From positions 1 to 21,127 of IMG/VR virus record IMGVR_UViG_3300011114_000287: a stretch of DNA of 21,127 nt; one strand, given 5' to 3'. Of the stretch, positions 1 through 6,874 are shown in pieces. Source of the stretch: a virus. The translations under genes and the position numbers were made by a program. The notes beneath the pieces are model-generated. The model was not told the DNA's origin. It saw only the letters and a program-made list of their open reading frames with translations, and ran no database searches. The first letter of the stretch is position 1, and each line of letters begins with the position of its first letter.

Positions 1-683
1 GGAATATAGCGGTATATGACATACCTTCTGGCGATTATGGTGGCACAAGAGAGGTTGCTGGAATTACTGATAAGTATCATCCAGAAGCCTTTAAGCGCAT
101 AGAGGCATTGCCTGCAAGCCAGAGAGAAAAGGCGAGCGCAGACTATGTCTTGGATTATACGGCTCCAATTGCAAATGTAGTTCCAGATCCGCTAAAGGCG
201 CACGCCGTTGATCTTGGTTTTAATCGTGGTCCTGGCGGGTACACCACATTGATTCAGCAAGGGCTGAATGCCTTGGGCGTGCCAGTGCGGGTTGACGGAG
301 CTTTTGGGAAAAAAACATTGGCAGCTATGGAACAAGTAGATCCAGTTCAGTTAATTAATGCAACTGAAGATGCCTACCTCCAGAGGGAACGGGCAATGGC
401 AGAGGCCGACCCAAACAGAGCGAAGCTATATCAAGGCATAGTAAATCGTTCTAATAAAAGAAGGCAATCCGCAACAATGTATGCCAAGGCCAACTTGCCA
501 TATACTGGACCATTAGAGCCAGAGGTTAGGCCTCCACCCAAAAAGAATGTGGATGAATCTTCCCCAAGATACGCAATGGCAAACCTACCTTATACTGGTC
601 CGCTAGAGCCAGAAGTTAAACCTCCACGCAAGGAAGAGGTTGAGGGGTATGAGCCAAGACCTCTTGGGCTTGGGCTGAGTTAG
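1..683 (+). CDS. Endolysin, GH108-type lysozyme with peptidoglycan-binding domain (5' partial)
   Basis: The frame is open from base 3, so the gene starts before the window. The first visible residues include GDYGGTREVAGIT, which matches the region just after the catalytic EGG motif of glycoside hydrolase family 108 lysozymes (usually EGGY..DP.D.GG.T.yGIT). The catalytic Glu itself would lie upstream and is not visible. Next comes a segment around HAVDLGFNRGPGG followed by LGVPVRVDGAFGKKTLAAM, typical of the C-terminal PG_binding_3 domain of this family. Such enzymes cut the glycan strands of host peptidoglycan at lysis, or locally during DNA entry if carried on the virion. After the enzyme part there is a proline-rich tail with two 30-residue repeats, unusual for a simple endolysin. 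The stop shares two bases with the stop of the convergent gene. An internal TTG at 108 is not needed as a start. The family call is from motifs by eye. Confidence 0.8.
   Translation, partial: NIAVYDIPSGDYGGTREVAGITDKYHPEAFKRIEALPASQREKASADYVLDYTAPIANVVPDPLKAHAVDLGFNRGPGGYTTLIQQGLNALGVPVRVDGAFGKKTLAAMEQVDPVQLINATEDAYLQRERAMAEADPNRAKLYQGIVNRSNKRRQSATMYAKANLPYTGPLEPEVRPPPKKNVDESSPRYAMANLPYTGPLEPEVKPPRKEEVEGYEPRPLGLGLS
480..659 (+). repeat. Two tandem 30-residue repeats in the lysozyme tail
   Basis: Two 90-base units (480-569 and 570-659) encode near-identical segments. Both contain the core ANLPYTGPLEPEV followed by a basic proline-rich stretch and end in PR. The DNA differs mainly at third codon positions, so the amino-acid sequence seems to be under selection. 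Function is unknown; a linker or an anchoring tail is possible. Confidence 0.85.
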
Positions 684-1042
684 TCGGATATTTTCGGCTT
701 ACCAGTAACCCAAGAACCCTTTGTTCCATCAAAATAAGAATTACCATTCTTCCAAGAGGAGGAGCCTCCATAAAAAAAGCTACCCGATTTAACGACTAGC
801 TTCCCATTGCCAAATACTTGTTTCCCATTCGCACCATAATAACCACCAGATGTCGCAAAACCCCTGCCATTGGAATAAATGAATTTACCATCTGATGTTA
901 CTGCGGTGTTTCTCCCCGTAATGATTGCTGATTTGCCTAATACGCCTCCAGCAAAATCACCAATACCAATCTCATCTTCTTCTTCCGCCAACCCCGATGC
1001 CATCAGCATCGCCGTCAGTGTTATAGTTATTATTGCTTTCAT
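680..1042 (-). CDS. Small secreted glycine/aromatic-rich protein, function unknown
   Basis: This 120-residue protein begins with a clear Sec-type signal peptide (MKAIITITLTAMLMASGLA, then an acidic EEEDE stretch), so it is predicted to be exported to the periplasm or beyond. The mature part is rich in Gly, Ser, Tyr, Phe and Asn, with recurring short units of the type DGKFIYSNG, NGKQVFGNGK and KSGSFFYGG, suggesting a repetitive beta structure. No catalytic motif is visible. It runs against its neighbours: its TAA stop overlaps the TAG stop of the lysozyme gene, and its start lies about 40 bases from the next rightward gene. This placement is typical of a phage moron, a gene expressed separately from the lytic operons. 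I do not recognise the family. Confidence 0.65.
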   Translation of the reverse strand: MKAIITITLTAMLMASGLAEEEDEIGIGDFAGGVLGKSAIITGRNTAVTSDGKFIYSNGRGFATSGGYYGANGKQVFGNGKLVVKSGSFFYGGSSSWKNGNSYFDGTKGSWVTGKPKISD

Positions 1043-1080
1043 TGGGAAAAGTCTCTAGGACAAACCGAAAGCCGTCAAGG

Positions 1081-1464
1081 ATGAAATTAACATCACGCCA
1101 AGTTGGAGCAGTTGGGGTAGCTCGCGTTACTGGCGCGTTGCTACGGTGCGGGTACAACGTGCTTACGCCCTACGAGGATTTTGCTGGCTACGATGTCGTG
1201 GCTGAGAAGAGTAACAAGTTTTACCGCATTCAAGTCAAGACTGCTCAAGCCGTAGAGCCTGGACGCACCAAGTATAGGTTTACTACCAGCGTAGGCAATG
1301 GCTTCAATATCCCAAAGCGAGCCATCAGTGGCGTAGATTACGTTGCCTGCTGGGGCATGAATGATGATTTATTCTGGCTGTTGCCAATTGCCAAGTGCAG
1401 ATCGCTAACAACCAAGCTTTGCCCATCGACAGGTGGCGGTTGGCGTGTATTTAAGAATCTGTGA
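1081..1464 (+). CDS. PD-(D/E)XK endonuclease-like protein (PDDEXK_5 type)
   Basis: The 127-residue protein carries the pattern GYDVVAEKSNKFYRIQVKTA (residues 37-56), with Asp38, Gln51 and Lys53 in the positions of the D...QxK catalytic motif of the PDDEXK_5 family of small PD-(D/E)XK proteins. The N-terminal RQVGAVGVARVTGALLRCGY helix is also typical. These folds bind and cut DNA; members are often recombination or intron-associated nucleases. I chose ATG 1081 because the residues upstream of it look non-homologous and overlap the start of the leftward gene; an in-frame TTG at 1033 is possible. No strong ribosome site precedes it. Its stop overlaps the GTG start of the next small gene (GTGA). 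A second protein of the same type is encoded at 9295-9801. Confidence 0.7.
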   Translation: MKLTSRQVGAVGVARVTGALLRCGYNVLTPYEDFAGYDVVAEKSNKFYRIQVKTAQAVEPGRTKYRFTTSVGNGFNIPKRAISGVDYVACWGMNDDLFWLLPIAKCRSLTTKLCPSTGGGWRVFKNL

Positions 1465-1640
1465 ACGAGAAGGAAGCATGGGCTAAGTTCGAGGCTGGCT
1501 TGAAGGATACAGAATCCTTCGATGAGGCAGTTGCTTGGGTTAAGCAAAACAAGAAGATCGTGGAAAAACTGACCATGATGGCAATGATTAGAAGATTTAA
1601 TGAGGATATTAGCCACGCTAATAAGACTTGGCGGAACTAA
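1461..1640 (+). CDS. Small hypothetical protein (59 aa)
   Basis: The gene starts with GTG in the four-base overlap GTGA with the preceding stop, the coupling seen throughout this genome, and ends with TAA. The 59-residue product is charged and mostly helical (VNEKEAWAKFEAG at the start, then a segment with AVAWVKQNKK). It resembles the many small acidic/basic helical phage proteins of unknown role. The coupling and the absence of another frame here support it. No function can be assigned. Confidence 0.6.
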   Translation: MNEKEAWAKFEAGLKDTESFDEAVAWVKQNKKIVEKLTMMAMIRRFNEDISHANKTWRN

Positions 1641-1658
1641 CTAATTTATCGACCGCGC

Positions 1659-1683
1659 AGGAGGTTTTGCCTAAAACCGATGG
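1659..1683 (+). promoter_or_regulatory. Ribosome site with hairpin between Shine-Dalgarno and start codon
   Basis: AGGAGG lies at 1659-1664, but the first possible ATG in frame is at 1684, 19 bases away, too far for normal initiation. Between them is a perfect hairpin, GGTTTT (1663-1668), loop GCCT, AAAACC (1673-1678). Folding would bring the AGGA to within normal distance of the start codon. A similar arrangement is known for phage T4 gene 25. Confidence 0.5.
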
Positions 1684-2130
1684 ATGGGCAAAATCAACAG
1701 TCGGGCAAAAGGTGCAGCGGGTGAGCGTGAGTTAGCGAACTACTTGCGGGAGCAGGGTTGGCAGAAGGCTAGAAGGACCGCCCAATACGCAGGCAATCCA
1801 GAGGGTGGTAGCGGTGACGTAGTCTGCGAGAACTTTCCATTTCATATCGAAGGCAAGCGATGCCAAGCACTCAAACCTGAAGAGTGGATGGAGCAGTCCA
1901 AGAGGGATTGTCCAGCAGGCAAGATCCCAGCAGTATTCTTCCGCCGTAACGGACGCAAGGAGTGGTTGGTCATACTGACCGCCGACAGCGTGTGTGAATT
2001 GGCTCGACAGATCGCGCCTGCCAATGTGACTATCGAGTATGCAAAGACCGCAACTATTGCCCAAGGCTTTTACGTTAAGTCACCAGCTTTTGACGAACTT
2101 ACCCCCAACATAAACAACCCAAATAAATAA
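1684..2130 (+). CDS. Holliday junction resolvase-like nuclease (Hjc/Mrr-type PD-(D/E)XK)
   Basis: The 148-residue protein starts SRAKGAAGERELANYLRE, the N-terminal helix with the conserved Glu (residue 14) of archaeal Hjc-like and phage PD-(D/E)XK resolvases. It continues with GGSGDVVCENFPFHIEGKR, giving Asp45 and the ExK motif Glu56-Lys58. A following segment with EEWMEQSKRD and a late WLVIL strand also fit this family. The expected role is to resolve branched DNA from replication and recombination before packaging. ATG 1684 is the only possible start because an in-frame stop lies at 1672. It precedes the SSB-like and RecB-like genes, forming a recombination block. The remaining uncertainty is the substrate, not the fold. 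Confidence 0.75.
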   Translation: MGKINSRAKGAAGERELANYLREQGWQKARRTAQYAGNPEGGSGDVVCENFPFHIEGKRCQALKPEEWMEQSKRDCPAGKIPAVFFRRNGRKEWLVILTADSVCELARQIAPANVTIEYAKTATIAQGFYVKSPAFDELTPNINNPNK

Positions 2131-2146
2131 ATAAAGGAGAAATAAC

Positions 2147-2788
2147 ATGGCATTGACATTAAGTGAATCAGCAAAACAAGAACGCAAACTACCAGAAGCG
2201 GGAGCTACTGTAGGCGTTCTATTCAGCATAGTAGACATGGGACACCTAGAAACAAACTGGGATAACCAAAAGAAATGGACTCCAAAAGTCCGTTTTACCT
2301 TTGAGTTGCCAGATCAAACCGACGAGTACGAGGTTGTCGAGAACGGCAAAACTACCAAGGTCCAAAAGCCTATGGTAGTTAGCATCGAGCAGACCCGCAG
2401 CCTTGGCGAGAAAGCAAGCCTTCGCAAGCTTCTGGAACAATGGCGCGGTCAAACCTTCACCTCCAAGGAACTCCAAGCATTCAGCCTGAAGAACCTCTTG
2501 GGCAAGCCAGCTATGCTGACATTGATCCACAAGACCAGCCAGCAGGGTAGGCAGTACTGTGCCATTGCGGGTGCATCTAAACTTCCGAAAGGAATGAAAG
2601 CACCAGCCAGCACCATCAACGATACCATTTATTATGAGATCGAAGAGGGTGAAGGCGGTCAGTTCAACGAAATGCCCGATTGGTTGCAGGAAAAGATCCG
2701 CGCATCCAAAGAGTTTGCTACCGCTGCTGGCAAGTCCACGGCCACTAAGGTCGAACTTGACGCAGACGGCAACCAAGTTCCGTTCTAG
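2147..2788 (+). CDS. Phage single-stranded-DNA-binding-like protein (OB-fold type)
   Basis: This 213-residue protein follows a textbook ribosome site (AAAGGAG at 2133-2139, 7 bases from ATG). It resembles phage replication proteins with the pattern GVLFSIVDMG, then KVRFTFELP, then a region with SLGEKASLRKLLEQWRG and LLGKPAMLTLIHKTSQQG, which I recognise as a common phage OB-fold family next to recombination nucleases. The last residues, VELDADGNQVPF, form an acidic tail ending in Pro-Phe, like the C-terminal tip with which bacterial SSB recruits partner proteins. It probably coats ssDNA during replication or recombination and may recruit the adjacent nucleases. The family call is from memory and moderately sure. 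Confidence 0.65.
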   Translation: MALTLSESAKQERKLPEAGATVGVLFSIVDMGHLETNWDNQKKWTPKVRFTFELPDQTDEYEVVENGKTTKVQKPMVVSIEQTRSLGEKASLRKLLEQWRGQTFTSKELQAFSLKNLLGKPAMLTLIHKTSQQGRQYCAIAGASKLPKGMKAPASTINDTIYYEIEEGEGGQFNEMPDWLQEKIRASKEFATAAGKSTATKVELDADGNQVPF

Positions 2789-2793
2789 GTTAT

Positions 2794-3627
2794 ATGGCAC
2801 TTACTATTACAAGTAAGTGGGATAGCTCCTCGGCTAGTTCCAGATTGGTCACTGTTGAAAGCAGCGGCCACTGGTACGATGCCGAGGGGCGATCTGCCCA
2901 CGTTATTATAGGAAAGAATGGGAAGGAACGAAACACTACTGTTGCTGACGCTAGAAAGATGGGATTGCTTCCTAGCGTTACCAGCGTGCAGTCAATTTTG
3001 GAGAAGCCACAACTCACAGCATGGAAAATTTCCACCGCCGTAGAGTCTGCGCTTACCCTACCAAAGGAGGAAAATGAAACACTCGAAGAATACGCAAGAA
3101 GGGTCGTTGAGGACAGCAAGGCGCAAACCAAGAAAGCCGCAGAGCACGGCACGGCAGTTCATACCGAAATGGAAAATATCCTTTTGGGACGTAGTTGCTC
3201 CACAGATGAAGTCCTTAAACCTTACATCGAAACCTTTAGAAAATGGGCAAGTGAAAATGTCGAGAAAACGCACTGGTGCGAAAAGTCCTTGGTCGGTCCT
3301 GGTTACGCTGGCAGATGTGATGCCTACGTCCGACTAAAGGGAATTGGAGATGCAATCATTGACCTAAAGAATCGTAAGGTTAACAAGAAGTACAACGCGC
3401 CTCCTCATTATCCAACCGATGCACAACAGCTTTGGGCATATAGAAATGCGAGCGAGAATCCAAAGTGCGCTTGCGTCTCAGTTGTTCTGGCATCCAATGA
3501 TCCAGAATACATAGTGCATCATCAGTGGGACGAAGACGAGCTTTACCAGGCTGGTATAGCCTTCTGCGCGATGCAGAAAGTGTGGGCTTGGGTTAAGGGC
3601 TATACCCCTCCTGGGATGAAGTTATGA
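2794..3627 (+). CDS. RecB/Cas4-like PD-(D/E)XK exonuclease
   Basis: The 277-residue protein has the ordered motifs of RecB-family nucleases: HGTAVHTEME with His123, AGRCDAYVR with Asp176, AIIDLKNRK with Asp190 and Lys192, and a QQLWAY motif (Gln211-212). These metal-binding and catalytic residues are all intact. Proteins of this type resect DNA ends for phage recombination or process replication intermediates. It starts five bases after the SSB-like gene and ends in an ATGA overlap with a 23-codon reading frame. Its neighbours support a recombination role. The exact activity (5'-3' exonuclease, flap nuclease) cannot be read from sequence. Confidence 0.8.
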   Translation: MALTITSKWDSSSASSRLVTVESSGHWYDAEGRSAHVIIGKNGKERNTTVADARKMGLLPSVTSVQSILEKPQLTAWKISTAVESALTLPKEENETLEEYARRVVEDSKAQTKKAAEHGTAVHTEMENILLGRSCSTDEVLKPYIETFRKWASENVEKTHWCEKSLVGPGYAGRCDAYVRLKGIGDAIIDLKNRKVNKKYNAPPHYPTDAQQLWAYRNASENPKCACVSVVLASNDPEYIVHHQWDEDELYQAGIAFCAMQKVWAWVKGYTPPGMKL

Positions 3628-3695
3628 TTGATCCTGCTGACGTTCTTTGGATCGAAGGATTGCTTGACCAATTCTATAGGAGTTTAGCCAAATGA
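3624..3695 (+). CDS. Micro-gene, 23 aa, coupled on both sides
   Basis: ATG 3624 overlaps the preceding stop (ATGA) and its own stop overlaps the next start (ATGA at 3692-3695). The product begins MIDPADVLWIEGLL and ends RSLAK. It may be a real micro-protein or only a relay frame that carries ribosomes to the next gene. Nothing similar is known to me. Confidence 0.45.
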   Translation: MIDPADVLWIEGLLDQFYRSLAK

Positions 3696-3988
3696 CCGCA
3701 CCTACAATCCAAGAGATGGGCAACGCTGCACAAGAAATCGTCTGGCGTGTTATGGGCAAGGGATCGGATAAGTCAGCATACGGCGATTGGCTGGTTAAAG
3801 ATCGGCCTACGCACGATTACCACATAGCCAGAGCCATTCGTCACCTAGCTACAGCGCAGATGCAACTACACAAGTCCACGCCCTGTCCAGATAATAACGG
3901 CGAAACAAGTATTGACCACCTTGAGCGTGCGCTGGTAAGGTCGCTGTTCGTGTTAGCTCAAATAAAGAAAGAGGTGCCAAGATTATGA
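3692..3988 (+). CDS. DUF5664-like small protein (possible dATP/dGTP diphosphohydrolase domain)
   Basis: The 98-residue product has the order YGDW, then DYHIARAIRHLATAQ, then HLERALVRSLFVLAQIKK. This resembles the layout of the DUF5664 / dATP-dGTP diphosphohydrolase N-terminal family found in phages, where a His-rich helical bundle binds metal and hydrolyses dNTPs. If so, it would change host nucleotide pools to favour phage DNA. The match is by pattern only and the protein is short, so a plain hypothetical protein is also possible. It is coupled by ATGA overlaps to both neighbours. Confidence 0.6.
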   Translation: MTAPTIQEMGNAAQEIVWRVMGKGSDKSAYGDWLVKDRPTHDYHIARAIRHLATAQMQLHKSTPCPDNNGETSIDHLERALVRSLFVLAQIKKEVPRL

Positions 3989-4257
3989 TTATGGAAGATG
4001 TAAGCGTTGATTTTGAATTTAATGGAGAAAAGTATACTGCGTATGGCAACGCAGAGATTGATACTATCACCGAGGATATTGGTCCAGTTGGCTACAGAGA
4101 ACATTGCTTTGCCGAGGTGGTCAACAATGTGACTATGTCAAAGATTGAAATATCAACTGCTACTGAAGACATAAAGAACCCAAGCAAGGAATTGCTGGAA
4201 AAGGCTGATGATCTTTTGTCTATTCAAGCAACAGAAGATTTTGACTCCAGGCAATGA
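3985..4257 (+). CDS. Hypothetical phage protein (90 aa)
   Basis: ATGA overlaps join it to the genes on both sides. The protein begins with a beta-rich segment (SVDFEFNGEKYTAYGNAEID) and has an acidic second half ending in a helix. A second in-frame ATG at 3991 is possible, but the overlap favours 3985. It resembles small phage proteins that carry one strand-rich domain, with no known role. No catalytic or binding motif is seen. Confidence 0.65.
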   Translation: MIMEDVSVDFEFNGEKYTAYGNAEIDTITEDIGPVGYREHCFAEVVNNVTMSKIEISTATEDIKNPSKELLEKADDLLSIQATEDFDSRQ

Positions 4258-4409
4258 AACTCGCTCTGTCTTGGATTTGTTATCACATTGGCAACATCAC
4301 AAGTCTAACGCTGATGCGGTTAGGCCACGGATACGGTTTTTACAATCGAATGATGATCTGGTCATCTGCACTGGATGAACACGGCAAAATCTGGAAGGAC
4401 GTAAAATGA
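4254..4409 (+). CDS. Small conserved phage protein (51 aa)
   Basis: The gene begins and ends in ATGA overlaps. The 51-residue product (MKLALSWICYHIGNITSL at the start, then GFYNRMMIWSSALDEHG) matches a small protein I have often seen in phages, with pattern W.C..iGd..s......YN.lM.WS..LD. It is rich in aromatic residues and may be membrane-associated, with a short hydrophobic N-terminal helix. The function of the family is unknown to me. Confidence 0.65.
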   Translation: MKLALSWICYHIGNITSLTLMRLGHGYGFYNRMMIWSSALDEHGKIWKDVK

Positions 4410-5071
4410 AACAAGCCTTAGTAACGCAATCGTTCGGTGAAGAGTGGAAGAAAATCATTGATCTGACTAGGCCGCGCATGGAGGCGTACTGCAAACGCCA
4501 CAGCGTTGACTTCATTCTAATCGACAAGCCTCTGACCCACCCAGCCCAATACTCCAAGTCTGCGATTGGAAACATCATGGCTACGAAGGGCTACGAGCAG
4601 GTCACGTTTGTTGACGCTGATGTTCTGATTGCAAACGATTGCCCGAAGCTTTCCGAGGACGCTGGCGTGTTCTGTGCCTTTGACGAGGGAGCTTATTTGG
4701 ATCGCAAGCCAGATATGGTCAAGCTGGCTGGTGCTTTCGGGGGTATTATTGAGCCTAAATTTTACGTCAATACTGGTGTGTTCGTAGTTCATACCAAGGC
4801 GGTTGGTGTACTATCAATGCCACCAATCGGCCTACACCCAAACCACTTTGCCGAACAGACCTGGCTCAACGTGATGGCTCACTTGTGGAACATTCCTTTA
4901 ACCGAGCTTGACCCGTCCTTCAATTGTATGACAAGCGTTGAGTCGCACTTTGGATTGGACCGCTACAAGGACGCGATGATTATTCATTACGCTGGTCAAT
5001 CAAACGATCTGGTTAAGTTAGCTAACCAGATCCAAGCTGACGAAGCGAAGCTGGTGGAGCTAGGTCGGTGA
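4406..5071 (+). CDS. Glycosyltransferase, GT-A fold (GT8-like)
   Basis: The 221-residue protein has the marks of a nucleotide-sugar-dependent GT-A enzyme: an N-terminal strand (QALVTQSFG), a DxD metal site in VTFVDADVLI (Asp70, Asp72), then FYVNTGVFVVH, AEQTWLNV and a C-terminal IIHYAG His motif. The layout resembles small GT8-like enzymes. It would transfer a sugar to an acceptor that the sequence does not reveal: host lipopolysaccharide, a virion protein, or modified DNA bases. It sits in the coupled operon with a 2OG oxygenase, a cytosine methyltransferase and a second glycosyltransferase. Confidence 0.8.
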   Translation: MKQALVTQSFGEEWKKIIDLTRPRMEAYCKRHSVDFILIDKPLTHPAQYSKSAIGNIMATKGYEQVTFVDADVLIANDCPKLSEDAGVFCAFDEGAYLDRKPDMVKLAGAFGGIIEPKFYVNTGVFVVHTKAVGVLSMPPIGLHPNHFAEQTWLNVMAHLWNIPLTELDPSFNCMTSVESHFGLDRYKDAMIIHYAGQSNDLVKLANQIQADEAKLVELGR

Positions 5072-5388
5072 GGTCCACGCAGCTTTGTCGTGGAGACTAT
5101 GACGATAGGTTGCAGCAATTGGCTGGGGAGGTTGCACTCCAAGCTATCCGCGACCTACGGATGCTACGCAAGCGAGGGATGGTTAAGGGTATGAAGATCA
5201 TTAAGGATCATCAAGGCGTGCCACTCAACGATGCCTTGGAGTACAAAAATTCGCACGAGGTGCAGAAGCTACTGCGTGACTTCAAGACGGGGGTTGTCTC
5301 TTGGTGGTGCAGAGCCAGCGGGGTTGCAATAGATAATCGCACGCTACTGAGGAAACTAAAGGAAAACGATTATGTTCTGCCTACTTGA
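5068..5388 (+). CDS. Hypothetical phage protein (106 aa), possibly nucleic-acid binding
   Basis: It starts with GTG in a GTGA overlap with the glycosyltransferase stop. The product contains AGEVALQAIRDLRMLRKRGMV, a helix rich in basic residues, followed by a region around HEVQKLLRDFKTG and SGVAIDNRTLLRKL. This layout recalls small helical phage proteins of unknown role. Its last 17 bases overlap the start of the next small membrane protein gene in another frame. Confidence 0.65.
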   Translation: MRSTQLCRGDYDDRLQQLAGEVALQAIRDLRMLRKRGMVKGMKIIKDHQGVPLNDALEYKNSHEVQKLLRDFKTGVVSWWCRASGVAIDNRTLLRKLKENDYVLPT

Positions 5389-5518
5389 TCTTGCTGGCAT
5401 TGTTTGGGTAATAAGTTGGTTTTTGCTTTACAGCACCATTACTTTATCGGCACTCTATTGCGCTGGTTACATCATTTTCAAGCTGATTGAAATAATAAGA
5501 AAGGAACTGGATAAATGA
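5372..5518 (+). CDS. Small membrane protein (48 aa)
   Basis: ATG 5372 lies inside the end of the previous gene and the stop overlaps the next ATG (ATGA). The product is almost wholly hydrophobic: LLDLAGIVWVISWFLLYS, then a second stretch around ALYCAGYIIFKLIEII, and a charged end RKELDK. This predicts one long or two short membrane segments with a cytoplasmic basic tail. A GGAAA stretch upstream can serve as a weak ribosome site. Function unknown; an inner-membrane effector is possible. Confidence 0.6.
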   Translation: MFCLLDLAGIVWVISWFLLYSTITLSALYCAGYIIFKLIEIIRKELDK

Positions 5519-5718
5519 GGAAAAGAAAAACAGGAAGAAGTATTAAGCTGGTCAAGGTTGAGGATTACGATGCCGTCAAGATTCTTGTCGATGTAGACGA
5601 TGATCTGTTCAATGCTATGGCCGATGCTGGCCGTCAGCACATCGTCAAGGACAAGGTTGCTTGCTTTGAGTACGCACTAAACAAGGCATTGCTTGAACTT
5701 TGCGAGGAAATAAAATGA
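5515..5718 (+). CDS. Hypothetical protein (67 aa)
   Basis: The gene has ATGA overlaps at both ends. The protein has a basic N-terminus (MRKRKTGRSIKLVKVEDYD), a central strand (VKILVDVDDDLFNAM) and a C-terminal helix (FEYALNKALLELCEEIK). The strand-helix-helix layout is similar to ribbon-helix-helix DNA-binding proteins, but the similarity is weak and I would not assign it. Confidence 0.6.
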   Translation: MRKRKTGRSIKLVKVEDYDAVKILVDVDDDLFNAMADAGRQHIVKDKVACFEYALNKALLELCEEIK

Positions 5719-6278
5719 GCGAGTTCAAGCAGAAGGTTTTAACCGCAGCCGTAGATCGCTATGTGTTAACCAAGACGCAGTGCGAGATGCTGCGCCAAGA
5801 TGCTGAAGTGATTGGCATGAAGCGTGCGACTGTGATGAAGAAGGATGGAACTACGCGCAAGTCGTTTGCCAGAAGTTGCAGCTCCTGCTGGATACCTTAC
5901 GCCAAGCATAATAACTGGATCTATAACATTATGCGGGAACTGACTGATGCCATCAACGCAGAGCATTGGAGGTTTGATGTTACTGGAATGCAACAGTTGC
6001 AGATACTAAAGTACAATCCACTCCAGCAGTTCTGGTGGCACTTCGATACCTATACTGGATCGGATCGCAAGTTGACAGCGGTTGTTAACCTATCCGCGCC
6101 TAACGAGTATCTTGGAGGCGGGTTGCAGGTTAAGGCTGACATCGACAACGTGAAGTTTATCCGCGAGCAAGGGGCGGGTTGCTGGTTTCCGTCCTACATC
6201 GAACATCGTGCGCGTGCGCCAATATGGGGAACGCGCTGGGTGTTGGTGGCTTGGCTAACTGGACCTAGCTGGAAATGA
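5715..6278 (+). CDS. 2-oxoglutarate/Fe(II)-dependent oxygenase
   Basis: The 187-residue protein has the jelly-roll iron motif H109-x-D111 (WWHFDTYTG), a distal His164 (PSYIEHRARAP) and Arg174 in GTRWVLVAW, which binds 2-oxoglutarate. NLSAPNEYLGGGLQV between them is typical of P4H/PKHD-like enzymes. The three Fe ligands and the Arg are intact, so the enzyme should be active and hydroxylate a substrate using 2OG and O2. The substrate is unknown: protein side chains, or methylated bases as in TET/AlkB-type enzymes. I place the start at ATG 5715, in ATGA overlap with the previous gene; an upstream ATG at 5700 would overlap further and is less likely. Confidence 0.8.
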   Translation: MSEFKQKVLTAAVDRYVLTKTQCEMLRQDAEVIGMKRATVMKKDGTTRKSFARSCSSCWIPYAKHNNWIYNIMRELTDAINAEHWRFDVTGMQQLQILKYNPLQQFWWHFDTYTGSDRKLTAVVNLSAPNEYLGGGLQVKADIDNVKFIREQGAGCWFPSYIEHRARAPIWGTRWVLVAWLTGPSWK

Positions 6279-6865
6279 CCCACGCAGCAAATCTACCCCG
6301 CCACTTGTATGTCAAGTGCGATATGGAGTTTGTGTCTGATGGCGAGAAGCAAGGCATAGAGGATGCTGTGTGGTTTGGCCTAACCGCAGTTCCAGGGCGT
6401 GCTTGGGGATGCACAATTATGCTGAAGTGTGGTGCGCTGTACCGAGGACTACCTCTACACGCTCTGGCTCACGGCGAGATAGCAATTATGGATTGGGACA
6501 TTAACGATGCCCAGCGATGGGATTGTTTCGGCTGGAACTTCACGACAATCGAATACGAGTATCTAATGGGTTTGTCTTGCCGAGTATGGATTGCAAGCAA
6601 GAAGACCTGGGAGGTTGGTCGCTATCTATTCACAGCCGAGCCTTATGGAGATGGGTTCTCTATGTCTCCAGGCCAAACCAAGTCACACCATTTTATTGCA
6701 CTTAACAATGGACGCATCACGGCTGTTCCAGGTAACAATGTGCTTTGGAAAGAATCAAGCTTCACCACTCCAAGCGAGAAACCTAATTGGCTGCGGACGC
6801 AGTCGCAGGTCTGGAATGGAGAAGAGGCAACGTGGGATGACGTTGTCGGTGAAGAAACAGCATAG
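6275..6865 (+). CDS. Conserved hypothetical phage protein (196 aa)
   Basis: ATGA couples it to the oxygenase gene. The protein is rich in Trp, Cys and aromatic residues. It includes GEIAIMDWDINDAQRWDCFG, IEYEYLMGL and a later GRYLFTAEPYGDG, followed by SPGQTKSHHFIALNNGRI and a C-terminal acidic end. I recognise this order as a phage family of unknown function, sometimes near glycan or modification genes. No catalytic triad is evident. Because of the tight coupling it may work with the oxygenase. Confidence 0.65.
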   Translation: MTHAANLPRHLYVKCDMEFVSDGEKQGIEDAVWFGLTAVPGRAWGCTIMLKCGALYRGLPLHALAHGEIAIMDWDINDAQRWDCFGWNFTTIEYEYLMGLSCRVWIASKKTWEVGRYLFTAEPYGDGFSMSPGQTKSHHFIALNNGRITAVPGNNVLWKESSFTTPSEKPNWLRTQSQVWNGEEATWDDVVGEETA

Positions 6866-6874
6866 GAGGTCACA

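Noticed and set aside
2246-2800. Antisense 184-codon open frame opposite the SSB-like gene
   Set aside because: Cys/Leu-rich sequence without motifs, opposite a clearly coding gene with a good ribosome site.
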